DNA of 64,000 nucleotides from Fasciola hepatica (taxonomy: Eukaryota; Platyhelminthes; Trematoda; Plagiorchiida; Fasciolidae): positions 995,001 through 1,059,000 of the forward strand of contig CANUEZ040000104.1 of NCBI GenBank assembly GCA_948099385.1. Direction: 5' to 3'. Within the stretch, counting starts at the first letter, position 1; each line of letters opens with the position of its first letter. Below the pieces are notes generated by a model. That model did not search any database. It was not told where the DNA came from and saw nothing but the letters and a program-made list of their open reading frames with translations. Of the stretch, positions 1-11,739 are shown one piece after another. Both the position numbers and the translations under genes were made by a program.

Positions 1-162
1 GGCATTCAGTCTTTTCTGGCAGCCCGTAGGCGACATGGACCGCACACCGAGCGAGTAATTGCTGACGGTCCATCTCTTTGGAAAGGTAACACACCCCTTC
101 TACGCTAATATTTGCCTTCCAAGAAACCCTCAAGCTTTTCGTAGGCACCAGTGGTGAGCCAC

Positions 163-585
163 TTCTGCGCAGACGATTATCTAGGTTCCTTTGATGACCC
201 ATATACTGCTGTTTCATGTGTGACCGAAATGACCGCCACCCTAATGGCAGATAGGGGTTCAATCCCACAAAATGAACTTCAAACATCTCTGAGGTTCCCA
301 ATGTTATTCAGAAGTCCGTAAAAATTCAGTACGCCAGAGCTTTTGGGATCCTCTTCACAAACGGAGCGGGGGCTTGGTGTTCGATGGAAGCCCGAAGGTG
401 AAGGAGTCATGTTCACTCCAGGCCTACCCAAAATGACCAGCAACACGGAGAGGAATCCTGTCATCAGTCTCAAGGCTCCACGATCCTTTAGGACTTATTT
501 CGCCATGGTTTTTACAGGAAAAGTGCTTGCTGCACCTGCTGTGCCAGAGAGGGACGGGTTGGGACGAACCTCTCCAGGACAATGA
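163..585 (+). pseudogene. BEL/Pao reverse transcriptase remnant
   Basis: Reading from 163 gives C-A-D-D-Y-L-G-S-F-D-D, the BEL/Pao form of the catalytic box (usually YVDD followed by a short hydrophobic segment and S-F-D). The first Tyr-Val of the box is replaced by Cys-Ala. From 343 a second frame gives R-G-L-G-V-R-W-K-P-E, the conserved 'GxxWxP' segment that follows the palm in this superfamily, then a T-E-R-N-P-V-I-S-L-K-A segment typical of the connector before RNase H. The enzyme copies the element's RNA to DNA in the cytoplasmic particle. This copy is nonfunctional because the frame is broken between the two segments and the 5' part is missing. Confidence 0.8.
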
Positions 586-1130
586 CGACCAGCAATGGCG
601 TGACTGGTTACACAGCCTAGATCAACTTGGCGAAATGAAGTCACCAAGATGCCTAGCAGGAATCAAGTGTACACGAGATGCCCAACTCCACTTGTTGTCA
701 GATGCATCAGAAGTGGCCTACGGAGAAATAATCTTTGGCTGCTGGGCAGAAGAAAGTGCTGGGTGGCACAACGAGATAGTATTCGCGAGGGCGAGAGTAG
801 CTCCACGGGAGACTGCGTCTATTCCGATGCTATAATTAAGGGCAGCAGTATTGGCTGTGGAAGTCACCACGTTGGTTAGGCAGTGTTATGATCAGGAAGA
901 CTCGGAATCAAACTTTTAGGCGGATTCGGCCGCGGTATTGCACTACATGAAGAACATTACCACTGGCTTTAACACCTCTGTGGCCAATGGACTCACAGTA
1001 AACCATGAATAGACTAATACCGATCATCGGCACTGTCCACAATTCGCCGGTGACCCGACCAACTTGTGCTGGGGGGGGGGCAGGGACACTGGAAAGGCTG
1101 CAAATGTGGACACCAGTGCCGGACTTCCTG
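527..1130 (+). pseudogene. BEL/Pao RNase H domain remnant
   Basis: The segment starts with G-W-D-E-P-L and two Trp residues (W-R-D-W) as in BEL/Pao pol. It then reaches P-R-C-L and the diagnostic L-S-D-A-S-E-V-A-Y-G box at about 695-725, in which the Asp is catalytic, followed by A-R-A-R-V-A-P (normally A-K-S-R-V-A-P) and a degenerate I-P-x-L-E-L. A shifted frame then gives A-D-S-A-A-V-L-H-Y-M-K-N near 925, the conserved Asp-Ser-x-x-V-L motif. A run of ten G residues lies at 1071-1080. The domain removes RNA from RNA/DNA hybrids in the family. Here several frameshifts make it inactive. Confidence 0.82.
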
Positions 1131-1192
1131 ACTGCGTCTAAGAGATTTGGCCAGCACTACTAGCACCTGAGCCTAAGGAAGGCGATATCGAA

Positions 1193-2335
1193 ATGAAAAG
1201 ACTGATGCCGGCTACAAACTCCACGGGAAGCTCAAGCCCAGTGGAGAAACTGTGCCTTTTCTCCAAAAAGACAAAAATGTTTTCAGAGACCGATCTGATG
1301 GACGAGATGCAACCACAGAACGCGTTAAATGTGGGAACCGTACAGCCGGGAAAGCTGAACCTAGCCGAACTCGATGTCTTACGCCCACTACAACTAAACG
1401 CCTTCCCGCTCGAGACCCGCGAGCTGCCCAGGATGGACGATAACACCGACAAGAGCAGACTATTTCACAGCAGAATTCAAAGGCTGAGCCCTATACGAGC
1501 AAATCAGCTACTGAGATTTGGAGGGCGGCTGACGAATTCAAGCCTGGCATACGGAACAAAACATCCCGTAAGAGTACCTGGTAACCCACACATCATGAGA
1601 TGCTCGGCAGACCATTTGAGTTGGGAACAGTGACACTCAAATTTGAAACGCCCTCTGAAAATTATACTTCGGCAATTTTGGGTGACCAAGGGGCCAGTGA
1701 CAGTCAAGCGAGTAATCGGCAGGTGCGTTGTTTATGGTCCCCGGAGTGCCGTGGCGGGCCAAAAATTGATGGCCCTCCCCTCCAGCTCTGAGAGTTCAAC
1801 CGGGATGGTGTGCCTTCTTGGAAACTTGAGTCGATCACTCCGGTACATTACTTGAACTACATCATAGGAGCACACAAAGGGGTACGGATGTCTGATAAAA
1901 TGTTTGCCTCCTAGAACAGTCCAATAAGAGGTGGCAAATAATGTGACCACGGATTCACCTGTAATGGCCTTCCAAAGGTTTGTCGTGAGGCTCCGCTTTA
2001 CCGAATCGTACTCTGAGATAATGGCTCAAAATTCGTTGGGGCACATAAGAAGTAAGGGAGTTAGGTAAACCTCCTGGATCATGACAAAATACAGAGCAAG
2101 ACTGTAGGAAAGGGAGCAGAATGGCACCTTGACCAACCCTATGCCAGTTATTGCGGTGGCATTTGGGAAACGCTGAAAAAACAGACCAGAAGAATACTCA
2201 CGGCCCTAACCTTACAGCCAACCCTCGATGAAGAGGTACTGAGAACCTTACTAACTGAAGTAAAACGCATGTTGAACAGTAGACCCTGGTGCCGACTATC
2301 TCAGGACCGGAAGGCGGACTGACTCTCACTTTAAA
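1193..2335 (+). pseudogene. BEL/Pao integrase remnant
   Basis: Four collinear blocks are visible. At about 1480-1600 the segment L-L-R-F-G-G-R-L-T-N-S-S-L matches the conserved 'LLRVGGRLxNS' linker, followed by H-P-V-R-V-P. From 1643 comes I-L-R-Q-F-W-V-T-K-G with C-V-V-Y and M-A-L-P-S-S, the zinc-binding region with the second Cys of its C-x-x-C pair replaced by Tyr. Near 1947-2040 is T-T-D-S-P-V-M-A-F-Q-R-F-V, part of the catalytic core. From 2119 the core end is clear: W-H-L-D-Q-P-Y-A, then G-G-I-W-E-T-L-K, ending in L-L-T-E-V-K-R-M-L-N-S-R-P at about 2250-2290. Frames change between blocks, so no enzyme can be made. Confidence 0.82.
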
Positions 2336-3314
2336 TGACTGCCATTATTACGGTCATACGTAGAAGCAATCACGCTGGAAACTCCATGGAGAACGTATAT
2401 TGCACAACGGAAACAACTGAACCCCCTGGCACGGGGTTTCCGGCAAAGTTGGACGAGGGAGGGCTTGCCGACTTTACAGCTCCAACAAAAGTGGGTCTCC
2501 AAAGAAAGATAGTCGGAAAGTGGTGCTGTTTTCATCGCTATGGAGGGTCGCTTACAAACAGACTAGTGGCCTGTTGGAGTGGTTAGGGACTGTCATACGG
2601 AAACCATGGAGTCGTACTCAAGATGATGGTGAAAACGGACAAAGAAGACGTGTCTTGAGATGTCCGTGAAATATGTTTGCTTTAGGCTGACAGTGGCTAG
2701 AATGAACTCGACGCGTTAGACTGAGCTCAAATCAAGAATACTGAAATATGTCCTCAAACCTCTGGTGTATTCTCCCTTAGGTCCCAACTCCTCACGTGGT
2801 CATGGAAGTACATTTGTGTCCAACTTGGTACAATATCTGCGACTCACGGTGGAGATAATTTGTTGAAAAATCAAATAGGCACACGACATGAAACAGTTTG
2901 GAAAATAGCAGAAGCTTTAGAATGAGAATTTGTTAACGGCTTACAGGGGCAGATCCATTTCAGAAACTCCCCATTTAAGCCATTGTCCAGTCTGTATTCA
3001 AGCTGATATATGTATTGCGCTGAACAGACTCTCAAAGTGATTACATCACCCGGTAAACTCCCCCATGTTCCAGGCACCTTGTAACTGTGGCTGTTCTCAT
3101 TTCAGAATTCTCATTCCTTGTTAGGCTATGTACTTTACTCTTAGTTCTTGTTCTTTACATTTCTTAAACTGTCTACGCACCCTGATCTCGCCGGAGCCTA
3201 CTTCCCCGTATATCGATAGACGTGTACCACCGAAACATGAAACTTCAGAAAAAGGACTTTCGGAGCATGCTCTCAAGACGCACTGCAAGAGCATATTCGA
3301 CCAACCAAATATAA
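2336..3314. other. No recognisable gene
   Basis: This stretch lies between the end of the BEL/Pao integrase and a dispersed repeat. It should correspond to the pol tail and 3' region of the BEL/Pao element. Open frames are short and I recognise no domain, RNA gene or tandem repeat in it. Confidence 0.5.
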
Positions 3315-3446
3315 ATGAAACCCATGGCGACCGACATATGCCCTGAAGTTGAAGTCTGAGTAGGTTAGGGTGAACCGGTACCACGGTCTACCACTTGGAT
3401 ATTGACCGCCGCATGGGAAGATTAGGTGGGCGATGTAAAGTGCATG
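3315..3446 (+). repeat. Dispersed repeat R, copy 1
   Basis: This segment, starting 'gaaacccatggcgac', recurs in the same orientation at 15093-15225. Shared later blocks include a 'ggataatgaccgc' / 'ggatattgaccgc' pair and 'gggcg(g/a)(c/t)gtaaagt'. The second copy ends in CAGGT-like short tandem units, so this may be the 3' end of a SINE or LINE. No coding potential was recognised. Confidence 0.6.
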
Positions 3447-3801
3447 TGTGGAAATCGTCCCCGGTAGTTTTCACTCAATGGCGTTGTTGAGACCATACTA
3501 TTTATTTTGTCAACCTCCGAGCAAATACTGCACATACCAGCCGCTACACTCGACAACTTTTAGCATTCTGTTCATCCATTTGATTTGAAATCGGACTGCC
3601 TTGACGGCCGCTTCCGACAGTGACCTTTGGTGAACTCTGGTCCTCGTTGGTAAACGTTTTCCGTACAGTTTGGGTCCTTACGTGATTTACGTGCTTGTAA
3701 GCTATTATTTCAGTACCATCGAATCGAAGAATCAATTTTATTCTGACCTTGGGATTTGTTAAATGGGCTACTCTCTACTCACGATCGGAATAACAGTTAC
3801 A
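3447..3801 (+). repeat. Candidate 3' LTR of BEL/Pao copy 1
   Basis: This 355-bp segment begins TGT and ends ACA. It is homologous along its length, same orientation, to 31688-32061, which stands directly upstream of the second BEL/Pao pol. Shared blocks include 'gttgttgaga', 'ccagccgct', 'ttagcattctg', 'tctg(g/a)tcctcgttg' and 'ggctactct'. A TGT...ACA repeat found 3' of one BEL/Pao pol and 5' of the other is what LTRs of one family should look like. The boundaries come from where homology starts and stops. Confidence 0.65.
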
Positions 3802-5130
3802 CTCGCAGCACCGCCTCGATGTCCAATTTTCGTGCCCCATAAGAACAACTGAATTCATTCTGCCTTGCAGTGTTGAAAATATGGACCAAAATACAGCCCT
3901 TACCTTCATTTCACCAGCCTTTTCTCACCACTTTTTCAGCCAACGTCAACCTGGCTCCATGTTGCCTGACACCCCCATCATTTTCTACCTGCCAATAAGG
4001 ACAAAAAAGATCCTTATTAAACAAGATACCAACCACCTGTAGCCAAAAAGAGCATGATCATTTACCCTTTTATCAGGCATACAGAAAACCTTACCCTTGT
4101 AACCATCAGACTTCCGCTGTCGGCTTGGGTCTGGTCTTCTCCTAGTCATCACTGTTTTCCTCCCTCCGCAAGGCCTCCGCACATTTGCACGGTCGCATCT
4201 GTAGCATCCTCTGTTTTCAGTGGACTGCTCCCTCAAAGGCTTCTCCTTGACACTCTCTGTTCCGCATCTATTCACCATTCGCTTTCTTTACCAATACACT
4301 GAATTTCTAGTGAAGTTTCTGCCTTCATAAGTATTTTCGTATGGAGCTGAAGTCACCTATACAAAAAAGGCAAACTTGTTATCAATTCCGACTCACTTTC
4401 ATTTATATCACAGCCTCCCTCGACAATCGGGTATCCAATGTTGGATCAATCTTTGCTATATCCCGCTGGCCTCTGTAGCTGCACTTTGATAAGCCCGCCT
4501 GGGCCTTATTTTTAACTGTTTCTGTAGCAACACTGTCACCCGATTGCTTAATACTGATCCTCCACATAACCAGTTGGTGAATCCCAGTGTCGTATTCTAC
4601 ACGTCCCGGTCCTACTTTGGAAAGCTTTCACTCCCCCACTCTCTCGCTCTATTTTCAAACCAATCGACTGCCCACCGAATTTCATAGATCGCAGCGACCC
4701 ATTTTCTTCCAACGGATTTGTTGCGACCAATTCTTGGCACACCATAGGGCACATTGTGTATTACCCATGCCTTACCTCCCTTTCCATAGTGTGAAGTCCG
4801 AAACCTGTTGCTTCATTGTTTCTTGCAAATACTGCGCTTTCAGCAATCCTCACTATCGCTTTTTTCCGCACTTCCATCTTTGGCTACCTATCCACAATAT
4901 CTCCATCCTGAGTTTGAAACTGAATTATTATTACCAGACTAACCGTCTCCACTTTAGTACATTCAAACACTACCAAGCTTCATCGTTTTATTGCCGTAAT
5001 TGTGTGAATCCTAAATTTCAAAATTGTAAATACATCACGTTGCTGCAAAGTGCCGTAACCTGAGATCACGTCTCGTATACCCGTCTTGACCACGATCAAG
5101 GAATGTGCCACAACTGTTATTATCAGCATC
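3802..5130 (+). mobile_element. LINE 3' UTR fragment (copy H)
   Basis: The segment near 4378-4440 (around 'tcatttatatcacag') matches the 3' UTR of the minus-strand LINE fragment at 34357-35090. It ends at 5085-5125 with CTTGACCACGATCAAG, a five-bp stem, followed by a degraded 'ttattat' tail. This is the same terminal architecture seen in the other copies of this LINE family. No ORF2 coding sequence is present, so it is a 5'-truncated copy. The exact 5' edge is uncertain and may lie anywhere between the LTR end and about 4350. A pyrimidine-rich open frame at 4587-5063 is a by-product of the UTR composition. Confidence 0.65.
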
Positions 5131-5280
5131 GGTATTAATATTACAGTCACTCAAATCTTTATCCAAACAACCGGACCGGACGTGATCAATCCGGTAGCTG
5201 CTCAACCCCGACCCGGTATCTCCTCAGGGGCTATTACCTAGCAGTATGCAGCATCGCTAGGGGAGAGTGGGGTGCTAGGG

Positions 5281-6590
5281 TATTGACATAAGGCCATTGT
5301 CGTGGGAATACGCAAGACTAGGCCAGGGCAGAAGGCGGAGAATTATGGGCGGATCAGCCTGACATCGGCATTGTGTAAGCGAGTGGGAAGTTAATTCAGA
5401 AGGCAATGGTACCTGCCTCTGGTTGATAAAGCCCTACTAACACTTGTTCAACACGGGCTTGTTAAAAAGATCGGGTTTGAAAATACTGATAATAGTCTCA
5501 GGCTAGACCACAAGAGGAATAATGAATGCTCGACAGTGAAAATTTGCTATTTAGGCTTTAGTAAGGCTTAAGACTCTGTGGGTTATCGCCTGCCGGACTA
5601 TAAACGGCGAAACCTTGGGATAATTGTGGAAGCAAGTGAGTGAATAGCCCACCTTCTAGGGCATTGCAGTTTCTGTGTCATGGTGGGTGATTACCTATCA
5701 ACGTCGGATAAAGTTAACATTGATGTGCCGCAGGGTTCAGTACTTGGGCTTTTGCCACTCCCCAGAAAGTAAATGTCGTGGCAAACGAACTAAGCCAGCC
5801 GTGTTTCCTCCTTGTAGATGGCGTGAAGAAAGCGAGAGGCGATTAAGCACAGGATAAAAATGCGGTGCTCAGATGGACAGAACTGTGGGTTTTACCACCG
5901 AATCTGGCCAAATGACAAGTCCTGACTACCAACGTAAGTGAAAAGAACGGCATTTTGATTCGAAAGGTGTTAGGGTTGAAGGGACTAGGTGTGACAGGCA
6001 CAGGACTTCAAGCCATCAAGACGGTGCCAGCAAGCCGCAGATATTGCCAGACGGGTGTTAACTAGTGATTGCAAGACTGTTGCACTCAAAACCAGGGGTC
6101 TCCTCCCCGTTTTACAAGGTTTTCATGCGTCCACTTCTGCAGTGTTTTGAGCGGGCATGGGCTTCTTACTATCTCAGGGCTAAGGAGTGTTTGCGAGGGT
6201 CCAACCACTTGTAACTAGGATGGTCACCTGTTGAAGGGGAAAATCTTATGCCCAGCCTCTAGAAAATCTTAATGTTTTCTCTCAGGGCTGTCCTGAAGGC
6301 CGAGGTGACCTAAAAGAGGCCTTCAAGTTTACGAATGGTCTGTTGCGTATAGAAAAGTGGGAAATGTTCGCTTCTTCCCCTGAGCTGGGCACCCGGAGAC
6401 CGTCTTAAGTTACAGAAACCGCACTCAAGGCTGGACACACTAGCTTAATTTTTACAAACGGGGTTGTGCCTATGTGGAATAGACTGTTAGAGGATGCTGT
6501 TAGATTCAGTTACGTTTCAGGCTCCAAGTGGGCTCTAGATTCAAGTTGGAACAGCTTTCCCAGAACTGGCCTTATAGAAGAGGGATGAGG
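5281..6590 (+). mobile_element. CR1-type LINE ORF2 remnant (copy C)
   Basis: Broken reverse transcriptase motifs appear in order. N-Y-G-R-I-S-L-T-S (for NYRPISLTS) lies near 5340. L-G-F-S-K-A then D-S-V lies near 5555, the catalytic A box with a stop replacing the Phe of [11 protein letters not shown] lies near 5730. A thumb-like region with L-G-V-T-G-T-G-L-Q-A is near 5985. The C-terminal part shows a W-N-x-L-like segment near 6478. The layout matches CR1-clade LINE ORF2 proteins. Multiple stops and frameshifts mark it as an old copy. Endonuclease and 3' tail were not identified. Confidence 0.7.
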
Positions 6591-7202
6591 TTATGAGCCG
6601 CGGCACTTTTGTCGATGAACTTATGTCTGTGAAGATGATATTGTCGAGAAAATTCCGCCTTTCAGGCAAACCATCCAGAGCATAGCATCAGAAGCAAAGA
6701 AAGCTCGCTGAACACGGAAAGTAGTCCTTGCCAAACTTTCAAGGAATCAGAGTAGAATGCAGTAACTAGATGCCGAGTCTGAAAATTTGGATCGTGCCGG
6801 CTCAGTTAGAGCTGGCAGTCCAAACACAGTTGAACAGACGAAGGCCTCTCTCCACACTGTTCCACAGGGGGCCACCGGCTCGTATCTGTCGCTGCAACCA
6901 CTAGTACCTCCGCAGTAACCGAGGCGGGAACTTCCTCTCCACCAGGCAATAAAGTGCTGGTCGAAACTTGGAATTGCGTATACACTAACGGCCAAAGGCT
7001 GCTCGGTAAGCTTTTCGAACTGCGCCTCTTGGGCACCGAGTGCAACAGAGTTTTCAGACTCGACCCTGGATAAGGAGCCGGAGGGAGTATGGGATACCAC
7101 AGGAGTGCCAAAAATAATTTTGTCTCTTGCGAGCATGATCTACAGACCGCCGGACTGCACCGACCCTGCAACTTATATGTTAGAAATGCTGCTGTATTTA
7201 GG
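6591..7202. other. No recognisable gene
   Basis: An antisense open frame of 129 codons (6747-7136) and an overlapping one of 158 codons exist here, but neither resembles a family I know. They overlap in different frames with no sign of constraint. I treat the stretch as anonymous DNA between LINE C and LINE A. Confidence 0.4.
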
Positions 7203-7222
7203 GTAAATAATAATGGTATATT

Positions 7223-7258
7223 TCTCGACCATGGTCGAGACGCATGCGCAAGCGCATG
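7223..7258 (-). other. Paired 3'-terminal hairpins of LINE copy A
   Basis: TCTCGACCATGGTCGAGA (7223-7240) is a perfect 18-bp palindrome. Next to it, CATGCGCAAGCGCATG (7243-7258) forms a 7-bp stem. In LINE sense the order is the CATGCGC hairpin, the CTCGA hairpin, then a short linker and ATT units. Related structures with paired substitutions occur at the ends of the other copies. The likely role is recognition of the element's RNA by its own RT. Confidence 0.7.
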
Positions 7259-10153
7259 ATCATGGTGTACAACGTTACTCAAAACAATGAACTATATACG
7301 AATTTCAAGAAAGCGAGTGGAGTCGTCAGAAGCAAAACAATATAGCTAGAGATAGTTTGAGTCGACTGAAATTATAAAGGTTTGCGCGGCAAATACGGTT
7401 TGGTTTCGGATTCGACTGGTTGGTAGTGGTCCGTGAAAATACAAAATATATCGTGAAAATATAGCGCTAGGGATGCGTTATAAGTCATAATAATGCAAGA
7501 TGTGGGTAACTGAGGCCTATTGCGGGTTCTATGCACGGAATAAGTAATGGACATGGAGAGGTTAAAGAAATGAATGGGAGTACAACCGTGAACTTTGGTG
7601 AATATGAAGAGAGCGGCTCTCTATGGAGATGAAGTTGGCCCGGAATGATGGATATTCCCGATTCTAAGAGAGGGAGTTCATCATGAAACGAGGGGACATG
7701 AGGAAACTTTGTGGAAATGGACAGGCAACGTTGATGAATGTGGAGGAAACAGCAATCCATATATAAGGTGAGTTTAGGTTCGGGATCAATAACCCTTATC
7801 ATTCAGAAAAAAAAGGCAGCGCAACTTGAAGGCCTTTAACTGGTGAAGAGTCAATTTCAAGCTGGATACCGATCGAAAGAAAAATGAAATCTTGGAAGAG
7901 AAAACGGAGCGAAAAATCTCCTTGTAGGCTTGCGCCTTATTGTTCTGTTATGCTGACAAATATATTGACTTATTGATTCTCAGTGATCTTCGGCATCATT
8001 GTTGGGAACCAAGGATGTGAGGGACAAGTGGACTCGCGTTCGGATAACGTATCGAATTTTAATGAGAAAAAATTCCTGTGTTGCGTATTCTGGCTCTGTT
8101 TCACTGTTTCACATGAGACCAAGGTGATGTGCAGCATCCCGTGGGTATGGTTCATCAGGCGGGGTAAGGGACGTGTCAATCAATCAATAGAAGGTTGCTT
8201 GCGAACTGTTATTTCTGAAGCCTCCAACAGTGACATCAGTAGTAGAGGTGTTGCGTTAGGAGACGTCTATCAATCTGCTTGTAGGCATTTGGGGGTGTTT
8301 TAGGTCGTGTGGCCCGATTGCAATCCCGTTTGGTATAAAAGATGCCATTAAGGTCTCTGTTGGTACAGGTCAAAGTGTGGACATTGGTCACCGAAAGTGG
8401 TGCCCGAGAGAGTGGGCGACGACAAACCTGAAATGAGTGGTGTTAGCAGTCTGGACGTGGTTCCAGCTGATAGTTATGATAATAAATAGCGACAATTAAT
8501 AATGAACTGACTGGGTCTATGTGGACTGTCAGTGTTACATTTCGTACTTTGATCTGGGTTCTAATTAGAGAGCTTAAGTAACATGGGGTTGCAGGGGGTT
8601 GATAAGTACTACCACCGGCTAGCAAGATAGCGTAAACCCGGTTGGCTGCTGCGTCTGCATTTCAGAGATTTAACTTAATTGTGAGCAGGCTGCGGTAGTG
8701 ATTGTAGTTGGCAGGAGGCAGTGGTTACTGTTAGGTAGGGTTGTAAACCTAAGCGTGGCTTGGATGCTAGGACATCGAGAAGACCGCTTTCTAAAAAAGA
8801 TGACGGACGATAGAGGGGTATAGATGGAAAAGGTGACCGGTTTCCACTATGTTCTTATCTTTTTTTCCTTTTTCGGGCTTCATCGAGGTTGCCGTTATTC
8901 GTCAGGTACGTCGATACTCTGTCCAGGTCAATGGGTTGAAAGTCAGGGCTGTGGTAGCGATTGTATTTGACGTCGACGTGCATGCTAGGTGCGCTTATGG
9001 TGGGTATGGGGTGGTTGAAACTTAGAGCGGGGGATGGGAAAGCGTATGTGAGGAGTCCAGTGCGCTGTCACCCCAGTCAGTCTCGAGCGTGAAGACCAAA
9101 GCTTGTCGAGCGAACAAGGGCGATGTGGGGTTTCCCCTTTCGCAGGATCAGGTCTGAGCTGATGGGATACTTTCCCATAGATGAAGGTTGCCCAATTCCT
9201 TCACAGCCCGATGTCAGTGGTATTTGGAGATCGAATCGATCCCACGAGGTCTTTTTCGTTTCCACTGTTCTCTTTTTTCAGTTTTATTATTATTATTTTT
9301 TTTTTTGTTTGTTTCCTAACAGAGGGGTGGTTGAGCCCATATAGGAACTTTCCATAGCCCCTCCGCCCGATCGTAATTTTATGCGTATTTGTCTTTTTCC
9401 GCAACTGCTGGGGGTGGTCTTTTTTCCCCACGTTCCAACGACGCAATGGTATGGGTGCCGTTGACATCAGGGGTTTCGCTAGCATGGGCTGGGAAAATGC
9501 AGGATGGGATTATGCAACACACGGAGTAGGACAACGAACGTTGTAAAGCACAAGCTAGCATACGTGTGTCAGTCTCATACAGCGCCAGGCCATGCCTAAG
9601 ACCATCAGAGTCCATTCCGGGCTAGCTGGTGCAGATGAGTTTAGCTCTGCTGATGGGAAATGGTGTGGTGCACAAGGGAGAATATGATAGTAGTTGGTGC
9701 ATGGTAGATACAGAGGTGAGACGAGAGGAAAAGCCACCAAGTAAGTACTAGCAGGTGGGCTTCTGGGATGATAGATTCTGGAATGAGGTGATTAAGAAAG
9801 GCGAATTGAGGCCGGGCATAAAACCCAGGTGAGTGGTGGTAGCAAAGATGAACGGGAGAGGAGTGAAAGGATCGAGTAAAGTGGTAGACGGCGGAACTCA
9901 GTGTCCTAGGGTCCGAAGCCACGTACTTATTTTCTGTGGAGACATCTAAGACTAAGAAACTTAGACTGGTTGGCAATAGAATAGGAACATTGTCTAAAAT
10001 TAGGAGAACCGGCAAGCATTAAACTAGGTATAGTTATAAAAGTCAGCAAACTGTGGCTACAGTAGTATAGATTGTAAGCAATATAACGTAAAAGAGAATT
10101 GTTGCCCTGGCGTTTGTCATCGGGCGAGAAATGAAAGTTCTGGTGCAATAATC

Positions 10154-11008
10154 TTAGTAATCAAACCCGTTTTCGTAGGCCACCTCTTCGGTGACGGTCA
10201 GGCCGGTAAGAAGGATCACATTGGGAACAGTCAAGAAGTGATCCAGCGAGCCTCTGAACTGGGAAATTGAGAGACTTTCGCGGATGTTTAGCGGGAGTTT
10301 ATTCCATATTTTTGAGTATTTTATAAGGAAAAAGTTAGATCTTAACGCTAGTTTTGATCTAGGAATAGAGAGCTGCAATGACCGATGGCGTAGAGCATAA
10401 TTCGTGGAGGGAGTGAGACGAATGGGTTCGGTACACGAAAAGGCCGTACGGTGGTACAGCTTAAACAGGAAGCACAAATTGAGCTTCATGCGACGCAACC
10501 ATAGAGGGTCAAGATTGAGTAGGATGCATCGATCCTTGTAACACAGACTGGAGGAAAAGCCTACTAATTGTTTGGTGAACCGACGTTGCACGGACTCCAG
10601 AGAAATGCGGTCGGATTTCGTCATGTTGGTGAAGATAATGGGACAGTATTCAAGAAGAGGCCTGGCGTGAGACTTGTAAGTGAGCAGTTTGCAATCATTT
10701 AGCCGAAAAGTTCTGGAGATGAGACCAGTGGTTCTTCTGGTTTTTGCAATCTGGAGTGGAACATACTCAGAAAACCTAAAGCTACAAGAATAATGGAGAC
10801 CAAGGTCTCGAACTAAAGGGCTGTACGAAATGGGTAGGTCGTGGATAAGCAGGGTTCCGGGGGTCACTTGACATCTGAATGTTGTGTAGCAGCTCTTCGA
10901 GGTCGAAAAGTCCATATTCCATGAATTGCACCAATCCCCGAGTCGCTTTAGGTCACTAGAGATATCATCCAGCATGATGTTGAGGTTTTGACGAGGAAAC
11001 ATGACCAA
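10154..11008 (-). pseudogene. LINE ORF2 C-terminal fragment (RT thumb and tail), copy A
   Basis: An uninterrupted 284-codon frame covers the end of ORF2. It starts just after the position of the catalytic FADD box (D-L-K-R-L-G-D-W-C matches the segment after it). It continues through R-P-L-L-E-Y-C-P-I-I-F, the conserved 'RPLLEY' thumb motif, then S-V-Q-R-R-F-T-K-Q-L, then L-N-L-D-P-L-W-L-R-R-M, and near the end W-N-K-L-P. The same order of motifs is seen in copies F, G and I in this window. The open frame has survived although the enzyme cannot work without its palm. The Met at 11008 is simply the first in frame, not a real start. Confidence 0.85.
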
Positions 11009-11010
11009 GT

Positions 11011-11739
11011 GTTTGTGACGACTGGATGCAACCTGCCTTACATTTGCCTTACCACCCTATCCTGGCCAGCCGGTCACGAGTCAATACCTTCAGCACTCCC
11101 CAATACAATGAACAGCTTAGTCTGGTATAAGCACTGTAGGCAGCCCACACAATAAAAGGGGAGTTCTAGTCCGTCGGCACTGGACTTGTTACTCACCAAC
11201 ACACTGCACATGACAGATCACCTAGAAGTTTACGGAACTTTGGGGCTTTGGGATAATGTGGTCATCAGGTTTGAGTTGGACCAAACCGCTGCTTTTCTGG
11301 GAGCTGAAGGTGCCACCGAATAAAATATGTGGTGAGCGAATTTCTCCACCTAGAAAGAATTTCTAGCCGAAGCGCTGTGACCAAGGGACCAGTCCCGTGA
11401 TCCCGCAAGCTTAAAAAGCATCAGGGGAGTTCTAACTGAGGTTCTTTGCCACAAACACCAGTTGGGACCCCGGGACCCAGGCCGGTAATGCGCAGCCGCA
11501 CTCCAAAAATTCTGAAGAGGAGGGGAGTGGCATGGGACAATTATAGACAAACCCAGAGCTCGCGCGACCACACTGAATACTCCTGCGTCTGAAACATCTG
11601 TAATGCATTATGTAAGCCGGATACTTCTGCTTACCAGCGGTAGTCTCCGGGCAAGGTGGCAGGGAGTCACACAGGACTCCATAGAAGCATAGCCGCAGTA
11701 TCGCAGGCCAGATCTGGGGTAAATGATGTGCTAGGAGCT
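11011..11739. other. No recognisable gene
   Basis: The stretch separates truncated LINE A from LINE B. Two overlapping antisense frames (11350-11571, 11432-11749) have no recognisable motifs. The right end may already be the 5' part of LINE B, upstream of the recognisable RT. Confidence 0.35.

Larger units (their letters stand above)
1..2335 (+). mobile_element. BEL/Pao LTR retrotransposon copy 1, decayed pol
   Basis: Parts of a BEL/Pao polyprotein occur in the correct order on this strand, spread over several frames: the reverse transcriptase palm, RT connector, RNase H, the linker before integrase, the integrase zinc-binding region, the integrase core and its C-terminal end. The 5' part (LTR, gag, protease) lies outside the window. 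Many stops and frame changes show the copy is long dead. A candidate 3' LTR follows at 3447-3801, separated by about 1.1 kb that contains a foreign repeat. The family assignment rests on the order of domains and several diagnostic motifs, and is firm. Confidence 0.85.
7203..11010 (-). mobile_element. 5'-truncated Perere/CR1-like LINE (copy A)
   Basis: On the minus strand, this copy has the C-terminal third of ORF2 (11008 down to 10154), about 2.9 kb of 3' UTR, and a 3' terminus at 7203-7260 made of two perfect hairpins followed by an ATT-type tail. The upper boundary near 11010 is where homology to the other ORF2 copies stops: the catalytic RT box and everything upstream are absent, as expected for aborted reverse transcription. 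Part of the 3' UTR (7675-7840) is shared with the fragment at 36300-37039. A T-rich run lies at 9277-9312. Confidence 0.82.

Noticed and set aside
1069..1082. G homopolymer as a meaningful signal
   Set aside because: A single run within a decayed RNase H segment; also a common sequencing weak point. The same applies to the C run near 53063-53074.
4587..5063. 158-codon open frame as a host gene
   Set aside because: It lies in pyrimidine-rich LINE 3' UTR, which has few stops on that strand, and has no recognisable domain.
6747..7282. Overlapping antisense frames of 129 and 158 codons as genes
   Set aside because: They overlap in different frames, have no family resemblance, and lie between decayed LINEs.
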